DNA of 64,000 nt from Endozoicomonas acroporae (lineage in GTDB: Bacteria; Pseudomonadota; Gammaproteobacteria; Pseudomonadales; Endozoicomonadaceae). The notes below the pieces were generated by a model, which did no database searches, was not told the origin of the DNA, and was given only the letters and a program-made list of their open reading frames with translations. The stretch lies in assembly GCF_002864045.1 (NCBI RefSeq), contig NZ_PJPV01000045.1:1-64000 (forward strand), read 5' to 3'. A program made the position numbers and the translations under genes. This document shows, piece after piece, positions 1-8,522 of this stretch (position 1 is the stretch's first letter; every line of letters begins with the position of its first letter).

Positions 1-194
1 AGTTTCAGCCTGTTGCACTTATTGTATTACTCCAGCCAGACTCTGTCAACCTTGTTGGCTTTGGTACTTTTGAACAACGCAGCCGTGCAGCCCGTACCGG
101 TAAAAATCCTCAAACCGGTGAAACCATCCAGATTAAGGCCAGTAAGACGGTTGCTTTCAAGCCAGGTAAAGCCCTGAAAGAAGCCGTAAACTGA
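1..194 (+). CDS. DNA-binding protein HU, C-terminal part (5' end outside window)
   Basis: The reading frame open at the left edge ends at the TGA at 192-194. It carries the hallmark second half of an HU subunit: LVGFGTF, then the arginine-rich arm with [12 protein letters not shown], then the conserved end [10 protein letters not shown] is a small dimeric nucleoid protein that bends DNA, and about 60 of its roughly 90 residues are visible. Whether this is the alpha or beta type cannot be told. It is the only clearly conserved housekeeping protein in the window and marks the chromosomal flank. Confidence 0.9.
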   Translation, partial: FQPVALIVLLQPDSVNLVGFGTFEQRSRAARTGKNPQTGETIQIKASKTVAFKPGKALKEAVN

Positions 195-380
195 TTAGAC
201 AGATCTCTCAGTTGCAATTGATGGCGTTGGCCAGAAAATACGGATACTGGTATTACCCTCTTCATCAATACTATTTGCACAACCTTTCAGAAAGCATTTT
301 TCCATTGCCAGCTTTTTCAAGTTGCTCCATGGGGAAGTGTTTTCTTTTTATGTGCCTCTATAGAGTTCGGGACTGAAGTA

Positions 381-740
381 ATGAAGTTCAAATTGTTGTT
401 ATGGGCACTAGGTTTCATGATGAAACGTGCCAGTCGAAAGAACCCCTCATTTCAAAAGACGCTGGAAGGCCAGGACCTGACCTTTCAGCTCAGCAGTAAG
501 GATGGTGTAGCCCGTCATTATATTGTCAAAGACAAACAGGTTTACCCGGTTGCCGGAACAACGAATGAGCCAACATTTGAACTTTCTTTCTCCAGTGCCG
601 CTAAAGGGTTTGAAATCCTGACGGCGAAAAATACCCGGGAAGCCTTTATGCTTGGTGTTCAGGAGCAGAATATCGTGGCAACCGGTGATCTCAGTAAAGT
701 GATGTGGTTTCAAACCATGACCAGAGCCATGAAGGGGTAG
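381..740 (+). CDS. SCP2-like sterol/lipid-carrier domain protein
   Basis: A 119-residue protein with a basic, hydrophobic N-terminus (MKFKLLLWALGF) followed by a compact alpha/beta domain. It ends in a pattern resembling SCP2 carriers (FELSFSSAAKGFEILTAKN, then GDLSKVMWFQ). Similar short proteobacterial proteins are annotated as SCP2 sterol-binding-domain proteins, some under misleading names such as helicase. I infer a small lipid-binding protein; its ligand is unknown. The ATG at 381 is the only reasonable start, with a weak ribosome site. The 186 bases between HU and this gene show nothing I can name. Confidence 0.6.
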   Translation: MKFKLLLWALGFMMKRASRKNPSFQKTLEGQDLTFQLSSKDGVARHYIVKDKQVYPVAGTTNEPTFELSFSSAAKGFEILTAKNTREAFMLGVQEQNIVATGDLSKVMWFQTMTRAMKG

Positions 741-841
741 TGAATACTATCCGCTTCACGCCTTTCTATCGGATGCCGGGTAAATAACTGATGGCAGGAT
801 ACGTAGCAGACATAAACTTTGGTTAATCGTATTTTAAGTGG

Positions 842-870
842 TTGACAGTCCACCCAGTGATCTCTAATAT
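842..870 (+). promoter_or_regulatory. Strong sigma-70 promoter of the tRNA-Leu cluster
   Basis: A perfect -35 TTGACA (842-847), a 17-bp spacer and a -10 TAATAT (865-870) are followed by the GC-rich discriminator GCGCCGC. That discriminator is typical of stringently controlled stable-RNA promoters. It lies 38 bases upstream of the first tRNA-like sequence. Confidence 0.8.
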
Positions 871-907
871 GCGCCGCATCGCTGAGATGTTGAACGGTGG
901 TGGCAAG

Positions 908-952
908 GCCCAGGTGGCGGAATTGGTAGACGCGCTAGCTTCAGGTGCTGGT
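908..952 (+). pseudogene. Truncated tRNA-Leu (5' half only)
   Basis: From the acceptor 5' strand (GCCCAGG) through the D arm and the anticodon arm with CAG, this matches the two complete tRNA-Leu genes downstream almost base for base. After GGTGCTGGT it diverges into unrelated sequence. The variable arm, T arm and acceptor 3' strand are missing. It lies directly behind the strong promoter, so it was probably the first gene of the cluster before a recombination or integration event removed its 3' half. Bases 953-1133 hold nothing else recognisable. Confidence 0.8.
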
Positions 953-1133
953 GTGTGTTTGACGGTTCGTTGTTTTGTTTTCAGACTTTTGTCCTTGGAA
1001 AACAAAGGTTTGCAGGTTTGTTAAGGTAGATGACATATGTCGTTTCCTAAAATAAATCCTAAAACCTCTGGCTAAAAAATCGCCTTGTTTTTTGCGCCAA
1101 AGTGCAATAAAGTTCAGCAACATTTTTGACGAT

Positions 1134-1220
<87 letters not shown>

Positions 1221-1253
1221 AACATCGTTAAAAAGTAGTAAATTGTCGTATAT

Positions 1254-1340
1254 GCCCAGGTGGCGGAATTGGTAGACGCGCCAGCTTCAGGTGCTGGTAA
1301 CTGTATGGTTGTGGAAGTTCGAGTCTTCTCCTGGGCACCA
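1254..1340 (+). tRNA. tRNA-Leu (anticodon CAG), attachment site of prophage A
   Basis: A second complete 87-nt tRNA-Leu(CAG), 33 bases after the first. The two differ in the anticodon stem and variable arm, but the last 30 bases including CCA are identical. Its 3' end faces the phage integrase gene at 1428-2480, the usual geometry of a tRNA-integrated prophage that restores the intact tRNA. Confidence 0.95.
1311..1340. other. Probable attL of prophage A (3' end of tRNA-Leu)
   Basis: The integrase lies next to the 3' end of an intact tRNA, and tyrosine integrases commonly use the T-arm/acceptor part of tRNA genes as attB. The exact core cannot be delimited, because the partner copy (attR) is not in this window. 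Confidence 0.5.
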
Positions 1341-1371
1341 ATTCTCAAAGACATGTCGTGTAATTGACGGC

Positions 1372-1397
1372 AAAAAAAAACCGGACAGCTGCCCGGT
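1372..1397 (-). terminator. Rho-independent terminator of the integrase gene
   Basis: Read on the minus strand, ACCGG and CCGGT arms enclose an 8-base loop (1380-1397) and are followed by nine T (1372-1380 complement). It lies 31 bases past the integrase stop. Confidence 0.75.
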
Positions 1398-1427
1398 GAT
1401 ATCTTCTCTCATCTCTCTTCCCTTTTG

Positions 1428-2480
1428 TTATCTCGTACCCTGTACTTCCTGGGTTTTTCGGATATAGATTTTCTTCGCTTCCAGTGTTTTATGGCCGGAG
1501 ACCAGTCCTTCATGATCAGAGACGCCCTTTGCCTTGAGGTCGTGGAAGTGCCATTTCTCGTCAATGAGCCCTTCATCCACCGCACGGTTGATCAGTTTCT
1601 GCCACTGGCTGTCCAGCGTGTTTTTATGCATCTTTTGCCCCGGTGACATTTGAATGCCTTTTTTGGCAGGGACGTTGGGTGCTCCAAACACATACTCAAA
1701 TTTTTCACCGTTGTTGTAATCATCAAGGGTTTTCAGGGCTTTTCTCAGTCGTGGTGTCCAGAGAGTGATTTCATCCAGTGAGCCTTTGACCTGTTTCAGC
1801 TGTATGCCTTTTTCCAGCAGCTGGTCCCGCTTCATATTGATCAGCTCGGAACGTCTTGCCCGGCAGATGTAGGCAAACTCCATCATGGCTTTCCAGAAGG
1901 GATTGGCCAGATAGTAAACGCAGGCGTAGTCTTCATCGCTGACGTACACATCTTGCCGGTTTGGTCTTGGCAGTGCTTCGCAATCCAGCGATGGGTTAGG
2001 TGGTACCCCTTCAAGATGGCTTCTTCCCCAGCTCCATGCACTGGAGATCAGTTTGCGGGCATTGGCGACGGCGCCCGGTTTGTCGGAAAATTTTTCATAG
2101 AACCGGTTCAATGATGGTGGTGTGATCAGCGCCAGCGGTACTTTACCGAAAGTGCCATACCCTTCCACGGGGAAGTTTTTCACCTTGGGGGTGTACAGCC
2201 TTTTGTTGTACTGCCAATCCTTGCTCTGGCTTTTGAGTTTTCGTGACTCCAGATATTCATCCAGCAGCCAGCCCAGCGTCTGGTCAGAGCTTTTTTCCAG
2301 GTTCTCAATGGCCATGTAGAGTTTGGACATGGCCATGGTTTCCGGGCCCAGAACGATTTCAGCACCGTATACATTCTTTTGGCCAACCCGGCCATGGTAA
2401 GGCTTATAAATGAAACGCCCTTTGCTTCGGTAAACGCCATCCGGCAATTGAGCATTCTCTTTATTGCGTGGTCTTCCCAT
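1428..2480 (-). CDS. int: Tyrosine-type phage integrase
   Basis: A 350-residue site-specific recombinase that would integrate and excise prophage A at tRNA-Leu. The catalytic half contains an arginine box (CRARRSELINM), a lysine in the beta-hairpin region, HDLKAKGVSD, SGHKT and the nucleophile tyrosine near the C-terminus in KIYIRK. The box that usually reads HxLR is HDLK here, a variant I also recall from other phage integrases. The N-terminal third looks like an arm-binding plus core-binding domain. ATG 2480 is preferred over the TTG one codon earlier because GGAG lies about 9 bases upstream. It is the last gene of the leftward operon. Confidence 0.93.
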   Translation of the reverse strand: MGRPRNKENAQLPDGVYRSKGRFIYKPYHGRVGQKNVYGAEIVLGPETMAMSKLYMAIENLEKSSDQTLGWLLDEYLESRKLKSQSKDWQYNKRLYTPKVKNFPVEGYGTFGKVPLALITPPSLNRFYEKFSDKPGAVANARKLISSAWSWGRSHLEGVPPNPSLDCEALPRPNRQDVYVSDEDYACVYYLANPFWKAMMEFAYICRARRSELINMKRDQLLEKGIQLKQVKGSLDEITLWTPRLRKALKTLDDYNNGEKFEYVFGAPNVPAKKGIQMSPGQKMHKNTLDSQWQKLINRAVDEGLIDEKWHFHDLKAKGVSDHEGLVSGHKTLEAKKIYIRKTQEVQGTR

Positions 2481-2491
2481 CAATACATCTC

Positions 2492-2698
2492 CTACAGGAA
2501 TTTGAGTGGTTGTTTTTTTGGTTGTTGTATCTCTGTGCCGATCAATGGCTGGTTAATGGCGGCATAGGTGGTGACCACTTCGCCATTACGTCCGTAGTAA
2601 AACGGTATCCGGTTTTGGACCATCCATTTGACCAGTGCCGCCTTTTGCTTAATGCCTGACCACGCCATCAGGTCAGGCTGGGAAATAAGCGCATCCAT
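2492..2698 (-). CDS. DUF4224-like small protein (excisionase position)
   Basis: A 68-residue protein just upstream of the integrase and co-oriented with it. The pattern of an N-terminal helix (MDALISQPDLMAWSGIKQKA), a hydrophobic WMVQNRIPFYYGRNGEVV segment and a proline-rich end resembles DUF4224 proteins, which often sit beside phage integrases. A role as excisionase or directionality factor is inferred from size and position only. The ribosome site is weak, and the gene lies 14 bases downstream of the Rha stop. Confidence 0.55.
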   Translation of the reverse strand: MDALISQPDLMAWSGIKQKAALVKWMVQNRIPFYYGRNGEVVTTYAAINQPLIGTEIQQPKKQPLKFL

Positions 2699-2712
2699 AT
2701 CGCCGACCCGGT

Positions 2713-3960
2713 TTAAAAGAATTTCAAAATGTCGTAACCGAGAACCGGTTGGGCATTACTGGTGGTCAGTCGCTTACTGTTTCGGTTGTGGAACAAGGTT
2801 TCCGTCGGGTCGTACATCAGGCCGAACTGCCAGCCTTTATCGGTAAGCAGGTACTTGCCTCTTTTGCCCTGACCGATCCATTTGATAAGCCGGTGCTTTT
2901 CCAGTACCTCCACCACATGCTGACGGCTGCGACCAATAAACTCGCCCAGCTCTACCAGAGAGAAGTAATCATCCAGTTCGTAGCGGTTGCGTTTGCGCTT
3001 TTGTTTTCTTTGCGCAGGCTTGTCATCGCTGTCAGATCCAACCACCGCAGGATCAGCATAGCGGCAATCCTGATCGATCGATTCAGTTTTGGATTCATCG
3101 GGGAGAGCCGGTTGCAAGCGATCCAGTACGGTCTGATACCACTTCACCTGTTTTACTGGTGCACCGTTGTTATGGGCTTTGACGGTATCAAGGATTTCAC
3201 AGAGTGGCTGACCCTGATCGGTGGGTACCCAAAGGCTATCGATTTTGATTTGAAGTCCTGCCGCTTCCAGTAACTTGTTCACCTGACGGGGATCATGTGG
3301 TGGTTCCATCATCTGCCCGAGCTGGGTTGGCGTAAACGTCATGGCTTGGACAGGTGCCACCAGTTGTTTCTGGCCCATGGCTTCCAGCGGTGAAAAGTTG
3401 ATCTGGCTTTTCACCAGTCGGTCTGCTGCCAGCATGGCCTGATTGCCTTCAAGGCCGTATTCCTTAACAAAGGATATGGCTTTCAGGCTGGTGTCCATAT
3501 TGATTTCCAGCAGTTGATGGCGATCAAGCTCTGGTGGTTCCTGGGCAAGCGGGGGGACAAGGGGGGTAGATTGCCCGGATTCCAGTTCATACCATCGATT
3601 GATAACCGCCGCCCGACGCTTAACATCGTATCCGGTGATCAGCACTTCGAACTCAAACCTGGGTAGCCGATATTCGGTGTATTCCTGCTTGTTCTGCGGG
3701 TTGACGTAGGTATGCTCAAATTTGAGCGTACCCACTCCAAGCTTGCTCAGCATGACTTCAATGTCTCTTTTGACATTTTTATGCTCCTTGTCCAGTGCCT
3801 TCGCAATTTCCCGGCTGGACATAACCATTTCTGTTCTGGTCACTGCACTGTCCGGAATAAATCCATACTGGCTGGAAGAGGGCTTGATGGGGGTATGGGT
3901 GGTGTTCATATTGATTCCTTTCATGCTCTTGCCATTTTGATGGAGAGTGGTTGCGGCCAT
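2713..3960 (-). CDS. Rha-family phage regulatory protein
   Basis: A 415-residue protein. Residues of roughly 40-130 form a pRha domain (VMSSREIAKALDKEHKNV, later YRLPRFEFEVLITGYD and RRAAVINRWYELE). The C-terminal third has a second winged-helix-like segment (LVELGEFIGRSRQHVVEVLE, then GKYLLTDKGWQFG). Rha proteins are phage regulators, some with antirepressor-like roles that interfere with lysogeny or host factors. Two starts are possible: ATG 3960 behind GGGAA, or ATG 3909 behind AAAGGA. The gene belongs to the leftward early operon. Confidence 0.8.
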   Translation of the reverse strand: MAATTLHQNGKSMKGINMNTTHTPIKPSSSQYGFIPDSAVTRTEMVMSSREIAKALDKEHKNVKRDIEVMLSKLGVGTLKFEHTYVNPQNKQEYTEYRLPRFEFEVLITGYDVKRRAAVINRWYELESGQSTPLVPPLAQEPPELDRHQLLEINMDTSLKAISFVKEYGLEGNQAMLAADRLVKSQINFSPLEAMGQKQLVAPVQAMTFTPTQLGQMMEPPHDPRQVNKLLEAAGLQIKIDSLWVPTDQGQPLCEILDTVKAHNNGAPVKQVKWYQTVLDRLQPALPDESKTESIDQDCRYADPAVVGSDSDDKPAQRKQKRKRNRYELDDYFSLVELGEFIGRSRQHVVEVLEKHRLIKWIGQGKRGKYLLTDKGWQFGLMYDPTETLFHNRNSKRLTTSNAQPVLGYDILKFF

Positions 3961-4000
3961 TTTCAATTCCCTTTTCTGGTTATGGTCTTGTTATGGTGTT

Positions 4001-4333
4001 TCAGTGGATGGCACTGCTCTTTACGACAGGGTCCTGATTGATATCCCTTATTCGTTGCAGGATCAGCCCAGTGACCAGCATCGACTGATCCCGCGCCTGG
4101 GGGCTGTGAATACCTACGGTGATGGCCACAATCAGGGTGGTCATTTCAATCAGTACGGTTTCTGCATTCAGCTGCAGGCCTTCCATTTCGTCACCGATCC
4201 GGTCCGCCAGCATGACTTTTCTTGCCAGTTCCTTTTCCTCCTGTTCCGAGCTGAGACCAGCGGTCTGCTTCTGTTTTATCTCTATGGCCAGGGCCAGATC
4301 ATCGGGTGTGAGTGGGCTCATTCCGGCTTTCAT
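4001..4333 (-). CDS. Hypothetical early phage protein
   Basis: A 110-residue acidic protein that I do not recognise. Its N-terminal half is rich in Gln and Glu (IEIKQKQTAGLSSEQEEKELA). The C-terminal half is more hydrophobic (VLIEMTTLIVAITVGI) and could be one buried helix or a weak membrane segment. ATG 4333 is chosen because AAGGAG lies about 9 bases upstream. It sits 14 bases after the ssb stop, between ssb and rha, so it is probably co-transcribed with the recombination genes. Confidence 0.6.
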   Translation of the reverse strand: MKAGMSPLTPDDLALAIEIKQKQTAGLSSEQEEKELARKVMLADRIGDEMEGLQLNAETVLIEMTTLIVAITVGIHSPQARDQSMLVTGLILQRIRDINQDPVVKSSAIH

Positions 4334-4347
4334 TAACACAAGCTCCT

Positions 4348-4839
4348 TTAAAATGGGATGGAGTCGTCGTAGGAGTCATATTGTTGTGTCTGCATGGGCT
4401 GGGGAGCATGAGCACCATCCCGGGCATTGGCGTACTGGTTCTGATGTGTGCCTGGTTGTGACTGATAGTTCTGAGGCTGTGCCTGCTGAGCATTGGGGTT
4501 CTTTTCCAGAAATAGCAGCTTGCCGTTGTACCCGCTGTACACGACTTCGGTCTGATAGCGATCCTGACCATTCTGGTCCTGCCATTTACGGGTCTGGAGT
4601 TGACCTTCGATCATGACTCTGTGGCCTTTGGCCAGATACTGAGCGGCCAGTTCAGCAGGTTTGCCGTACAGTACTACCCGGTGCCATTCGGTGCGGGTCT
4701 GTTTCTGGCCATCTTTTTTCCAGCTCTCTTCCGTGGCGATGGAGAGAATGGTGACGGCATTGCCATTGGCGGTGGCTTTGCAGTCCGGGTCTTTACCCAG
4801 CCTGCCAATAAGGGTGACGCGGTTCAGGGATGCGGCCAT
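4348..4839 (-). CDS. ssb: Single-stranded DNA-binding protein
   Basis: A 163-residue SSB. The OB fold spans about residues 1-110, with the familiar start SLNRVTLIGRLGKDP, then EWHRVVLYGKPAE and YLAKGHRVMIEG. It is followed by a Gln-rich flexible tail and the acidic tip DDSIPF, which recruits partner proteins. Its start overlaps the stop of the exonuclease gene by one base, so the two are translationally coupled. With the YqaJ exonuclease and ERF annealing protein it forms a phage recombination module. Confidence 0.95.
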   Translation of the reverse strand: MAASLNRVTLIGRLGKDPDCKATANGNAVTILSIATEESWKKDGQKQTRTEWHRVVLYGKPAELAAQYLAKGHRVMIEGQLQTRKWQDQNGQDRYQTEVVYSGYNGKLLFLEKNPNAQQAQPQNYQSQPGTHQNQYANARDGAHAPQPMQTQQYDSYDDSIPF

Positions 4840-6398
4840 CAGGCGGTCTCCTTTTCTTCTGGTTTTAGAGAGAGTTGTTGAGCTGGGGTGATTAGTGCGG
4901 CACGACGGATGATCAGTTCGATGCGGTATTCGTTGCCGTGGTGGTCAAAGCGATAGCAGTCCAGTGAGCCTTTTCCAAGCCACTTTTCCATGGCGTAGAT
5001 ATCGTCGGTCAGGATCTCTTCGGTGACCTCTCCATCGGTGTAAAGCAGGTCCGGTTGGTCTTCGGCGTTTTCAGGTTCTGTTACCGGTTCGGGTTCTTTG
5101 TCAGCTACCTTCTGCCTGGCTTCCTGATTCAGCCGCAGTTCAATAATGGCCATCAGGTCGGACTGCTCTTTATGAAGAAGCACATCCAGATCCGGAAACA
5201 GGTAGTCCTTATCAGCTGCCATTTTTCGGTATATCGCCAGATTGTTTTTTACGTCCTGTGCCTGCTGCTTCTGTTCGATCCGAGCCTGTGCCAGCCGGTC
5301 ATTTACCGCAGACTGCATGCTGGATACGTTCTTTTTACCCTTGATCACCTCCTGAAAATCAGCAGGTGTAACCACTGCAGCGATCCAGCCGGGAGTAAGT
5401 TCGGTATTAATCACCTGACGTTCTTTTTCCAGGGTGGTGACGGCTTTCAGTACGATGCTGTCTTTGATGTGCTGCTTCTGATGCTTGACCTGCTTATCCA
5501 GAGACTTGCGTTTAGTAGCCATGGCCTCGGTCAGGTGGTCGATGCGGGTGAAGAGACGGGCGATATCCGGTACCTGGGCAAGTGCAGTCTCTTTGCCGTC
5601 CTTCAGCTTTGTTTCCGTCTTTTTGAAAAACTTCACCGCCGATTCGGCATCAGCAAAATCCTGATCGGTAACCAGTGCCGATTTGACGGAATCAATGCGT
5701 TTGAAGATCTGTTCTTCCAAAAGGTGCAAGTTGGAGTCGATAACAGAACCATCCAGCTGTACCACCAGAGCGGTGGTGTCCTGAATGACTTCTCCTTCCA
5801 GTACCTGTGATGGTGTTTTCGGCTCGAAATTTTTCAGATCTTCCTGAAACTGCTTCCATCCAGCGATCAGAGCTTCACGACGATAGTCCTGGGATTCGTA
5901 GTAAACATGGTGCAGGTTGGCAGAGGTACCATCAGAGCAAACAAACAGAACCCGTTCGGCACCACTGACCAATAGTTGTTGTTCCAACTGCCAGTAATAG
6001 GCAGGTTCAATACCTTCTCCTTCGATCTGGGCAACCAGCTTTTCATTCCAGAGCTTGTGCTCAAAGACCAGGTCTTCCACCATGGTCAGCCCGTCGAAGC
6101 TGGCCAGCAGAGGTAAACCGTCAATGATGGTGACGCCGGTGGCTGGGAACAGATCCGCTCCGACTATTTTCTCTGCCAACGGTCGGGCTTCTGCTTCGGC
6201 ACGATGCCCGGCATCGAATTTCTTCTGCTGAAATTCGTTTACCTCCGGTGTGCTGCCGGTTTTCTTCTGGTGTAGCAGCTGGTCACGGGACAGAAAGGGA
6301 CTGTCGCCCATCATGGCCGGTGCCTCGCTGGCGGTGAAATAGTTCTGGCGCAGGGCGAGCCATTCAGGCGTCCCCTGTTGGATATCGAGAATTTCCAT
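4839..6398 (-). CDS. YqaJ-type phage exonuclease (lambda-exo-like)
   Basis: A 519-residue protein. Residues 1-200 show a YqaJ/PD-(D/E)XK nuclease: EILDIQQGTPEWLALR at the N-terminus, GHRAE (64-68), the metal-binding Asp102 in SFDG, and Glu113/Lys115 in FEHKLW, followed by the QLEQQLL helix. Such enzymes digest one strand from DNA ends to feed an annealing protein. Residues 200-519 form a long, charged, largely helical region that simple lambda-exo proteins (about 226 residues) lack. It lies between ssb and erf with one-base junctions. Specificity of the extra region is unknown. Confidence 0.88.
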   Translation of the reverse strand: MEILDIQQGTPEWLALRQNYFTASEAPAMMGDSPFLSRDQLLHQKKTGSTPEVNEFQQKKFDAGHRAEAEARPLAEKIVGADLFPATGVTIIDGLPLLASFDGLTMVEDLVFEHKLWNEKLVAQIEGEGIEPAYYWQLEQQLLVSGAERVLFVCSDGTSANLHHVYYESQDYRREALIAGWKQFQEDLKNFEPKTPSQVLEGEVIQDTTALVVQLDGSVIDSNLHLLEEQIFKRIDSVKSALVTDQDFADAESAVKFFKKTETKLKDGKETALAQVPDIARLFTRIDHLTEAMATKRKSLDKQVKHQKQHIKDSIVLKAVTTLEKERQVINTELTPGWIAAVVTPADFQEVIKGKKNVSSMQSAVNDRLAQARIEQKQQAQDVKNNLAIYRKMAADKDYLFPDLDVLLHKEQSDLMAIIELRLNQEARQKVADKEPEPVTEPENAEDQPDLLYTDGEVTEEILTDDIYAMEKWLGKGSLDCYRFDHHGNEYRIELIIRRAALITPAQQLSLKPEEKETA

Positions 6399-7181
6399 TT
6401 AGTGACCTCTGGGTTGGATGGCTTTCAGTTGTTGTACTTGTTGTGGGGTGGCTGGGGCTTTGGAATTGATTTTTCGGATAATCCGATCTGCACTCTGTTG
6501 GCCGGACTCAATGGATGCCCGCCATTCTGGTAACAGACGCTGGAAGTCTTCATCGGAGTAATGGTTGTGAACCGGTGACTGGGTCGAGTCATTCATATCG
6601 GGCACATAACCATCGGTATCATCATCGGTGCAGGCCACGCCAAGAATCCCGACCAGAGTCTGTCGCTTCAGATAAGTCACGGTAGAACCGATCTGTTGCA
6701 GAGGGCTTTTTTTACCGGTGTTATCCATAGGACCAGTGGCCGTGTTACAGATGGTGTGGCCGGATACATGGGTCAGATTGCAGGTGATGGTGATGTTTGG
6801 CCCATTCTGCTGTTGCTCAAACCAGTAGCTCAGTCCGTAGCGGTGAAGAACCGGCTGAACCGCAGCAACCACATCATCAATGGAGGCGTAGGAGTACTCC
6901 ATGCGACCGCCATTATTGGTGTTAAAGGCAGCGGTCTTGTTCTTTTTAACCACTGGCATCTCTTGCTGAAAGCGGGAAAAGGCTTCATTGAATTGCTGTC
7001 GTGCAACAATGGTCTGGCTCTGTTCGTACAGGTTCATTACCCGTTCCAGCGTGTCGATGCTGGCATTCTGGTCAATGGCCGACTGCATGATCTGGCCCAC
7101 TTCAGACAGGGCAGGTGTAGGCTTATCCACAGGCAACACGTCAGCAGATTCCATCAGTTCGGTCTTCTTTTTAGCTGGCAT
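6399..7181 (-). CDS. ERF-family single-strand annealing protein
   Basis: A 260-residue protein from ATG 7181, which has GAGG 9-10 bases upstream; the frame stays open further upstream only inside the next gene. Residues about 60-190 match ERF recombinases: FNEAFSRFQQEMPVVKKN, MEYSYASIDDVV, GLSYWFEQQ, and the end of the core GSTVTYLKRQTLVGILGVA followed by DDDTDG. ERF proteins anneal single strands made by the partner exonuclease and promote genome circularisation or recombination. Its stop abuts the exonuclease start. Confidence 0.92.
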   Translation of the reverse strand: MPAKKKTELMESADVLPVDKPTPALSEVGQIMQSAIDQNASIDTLERVMNLYEQSQTIVARQQFNEAFSRFQQEMPVVKKNKTAAFNTNNGGRMEYSYASIDDVVAAVQPVLHRYGLSYWFEQQQNGPNITITCNLTHVSGHTICNTATGPMDNTGKKSPLQQIGSTVTYLKRQTLVGILGVACTDDDTDGYVPDMNDSTQSPVHNHYSDEDFQRLLPEWRASIESGQQSADRIIRKINSKAPATPQQVQQLKAIQPRGH

Positions 7182-7539
7182 GGCGAAGGGCCTCGTCCCG
7201 GTGAATACGGTTTCTGACGGCCAGCACCTGGTCGGCAATTTCCATCCGGAAACTCTTTTCCAATGCACTGGATAATGTGCGGTGCAGTTCGCACCAGGCG
7301 CGGAAATCAACGATAACGGCATCTGCCGTTTTCGGGTCTTTACGCCATGCGGTAATTTCATCCCGGATGACCCGATAGATCTGGAGCACCGTCATATCCG
7401 GCGTGATATTGCTGGCGATCTGGTCCTTCAGGATGCAGACCTTGCCGTAGTCGTAGGTGTACTGGTTGATGTTCAGCCAGTCGCTGATACCCGTGACGAC
7501 GGGTTCTTCCAGTCGGTTGATTTGGGTTTGATTAGCCAC
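7171..7539 (-). CDS. Hypothetical early phage protein
   Basis: A 122-residue protein if translation starts at GTG 7539, which has AGAGG about 9 bases upstream and overlaps the preceding stop by 8 bases. An ATG at 7575 or 7614 would extend it. I do not recognise the family. It shows hydrophobic helices (VLQIYRVIRDEITAW) and a basic C-terminus (VRNRIHRDEALRHAS) that overlaps the ERF start by 11 bases. Tight coupling on both sides suggests a function linked to the recombination operon. Confidence 0.6.
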   Translation of the reverse strand: MANQTQINRLEEPVVTGISDWLNINQYTYDYGKVCILKDQIASNITPDMTVLQIYRVIRDEITAWRKDPKTADAVIVDFRAWCELHRTLSSALEKSFRMEIADQVLAVRNRIHRDEALRHAS

Positions 7540-7864
7540 GGCAATAACCTCTTTTGCTGGCGTAGTTAATGACATCCCAGCCGGAGAGCCGGGAGTGTTC
7601 GTCGTTGCAGTCATGCACCAGCTGTTTCACGGCCAGCCAGCGGTAGCCCTGCATCGGGTGAAATTCTTCCAGGGTAAGAAAGGTCAGGAAGTTGCTTGGG
7701 GTCAGAACGCCAAAACCGGCAATGATGATGTGCTTGTGATCTTCGATCTGTGCCTGAATGTGGGTTTCAATCCGTTCCAGTTCGGACTCGATGGTCTCTT
7801 CGAGGGCTTCCCTGTCGTCAATGGCATTGAGGTGCCGGTTGAGATCGCGGGTAACTGCGTCCAT
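7532..7864 (-). CDS. Hypothetical protein, first gene of the leftward early operon
   Basis: A 110-residue protein from ATG 7864 with GGAG five bases upstream. The frame runs further upstream only through AT-rich promoter DNA. It has an N-terminal charged helix (EALEETIESELERIETHIQ) and a compact hydrophobic core (HIIIAGFGVLTPSNFLTFL). The family is not recognised. As first gene behind the repressor-controlled leftward promoter, it should be expressed early on induction. Confidence 0.65.
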   Translation of the reverse strand: MDAVTRDLNRHLNAIDDREALEETIESELERIETHIQAQIEDHKHIIIAGFGVLTPSNFLTFLTLEEFHPMQGYRWLAVKQLVHDCNDEHSRLSGWDVINYASKRGYCRG

Positions 7865-7895
7865 TTTGGCTCCATTGTTGTTGTTAATACTTAAG

Positions 7896-7941
7896 TAACA
7901 AAAGTTATAATATAAAAATATTAAGACTAACAAATGTTAGT
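7896..7941. promoter_or_regulatory. Leftward promoter with two repressor operators (prophage A)
   Basis: Two dyads lie here: TAACAAAAGTTA (7896-7907) and ACTAACAAATGTTAGT (7926-7941), with centres 32 bp apart, about three helical turns. On the minus strand a -35-like TTGTTA lies within the second dyad. A -10-like TATAAC, at an 18-bp spacing, abuts the first. The second dyad shares the CTAAC-N4-GTTAG form with the site at 9285-9298 on the other side of the repressor gene, so both are probably bound by the CI-like protein. Confidence 0.6.
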
Positions 7942-8033
7942 TGATTGTATTTTTATATAGAAAATATCAAGTCGATAAAATCTGATAATTGATTTTCTCG
8001 AAGAGGCTGTAGTGTTCAGGCTTAAAACCAGGG

Positions 8034-8522
8034 TTGGATGATATGGAATTTGTCGATAATTGGTTGGATACGCTTCCGGCATCTTTAACAAATGAGTTGA
8101 AACCATTCACAAAAATAGATGGTCAGTCAGTGCTGATTAACACCGTTCCTGCCGGCAAAGGTCGGCCACGGTTTACCCGTCGGGGACGGTGCTATACCCC
8201 AGAGGCAACAAAAAAGGCAGAGCAGCAGGCGCACTATTCAGGACAACAGCAGAGGCAGGGAGCGTTGATGAAAGGTCAGATCGGCGTGCTGGTGCTGGCT
8301 GTATTTCCGGTACCGGTGAGTTGGTCAAAGAAGAAGCGCTCTGCAGCCCTGGCCGGAGAGATCCGGCCTGCGGTAAAGCCCGACTTTGACAATGTGGCGA
8401 AGCTGTATTGCGATGCCTTGAATGGTATTGTCTGGGAGGATGACAAGCAGATTGTCGATGGCCGCTGCATTAAGGTTTATGGGCAGCAGCCAGGCGTTTT
8501 GGTGTTGAGCTGGCAGTTATAG
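8034..8522 (+). CDS. rusA: RusA-family Holliday-junction resolvase
   Basis: A 162-residue protein with the RusA core in its C-terminal half: GKGRPRF (41-47), KPDFDN (115-120), CDALNG (126-131) and WEDDKQI (134-140). The conserved aspartates form the metal site. RusA enzymes cut Holliday junctions at recombination or packaging intermediates. It is transcribed rightward from the early control region and overlaps the 3' end of the convergent repressor gene by 6 bases. The start could be ATG 8034 or ATG 8043. Confidence 0.9.
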   Translation: MDDMEFVDNWLDTLPASLTNELKPFTKIDGQSVLINTVPAGKGRPRFTRRGRCYTPEATKKAEQQAHYSGQQQRQGALMKGQIGVLVLAVFPVPVSWSKKKRSAALAGEIRPAVKPDFDNVAKLYCDALNGIVWEDDKQIVDGRCIKVYGQQPGVLVLSWQL

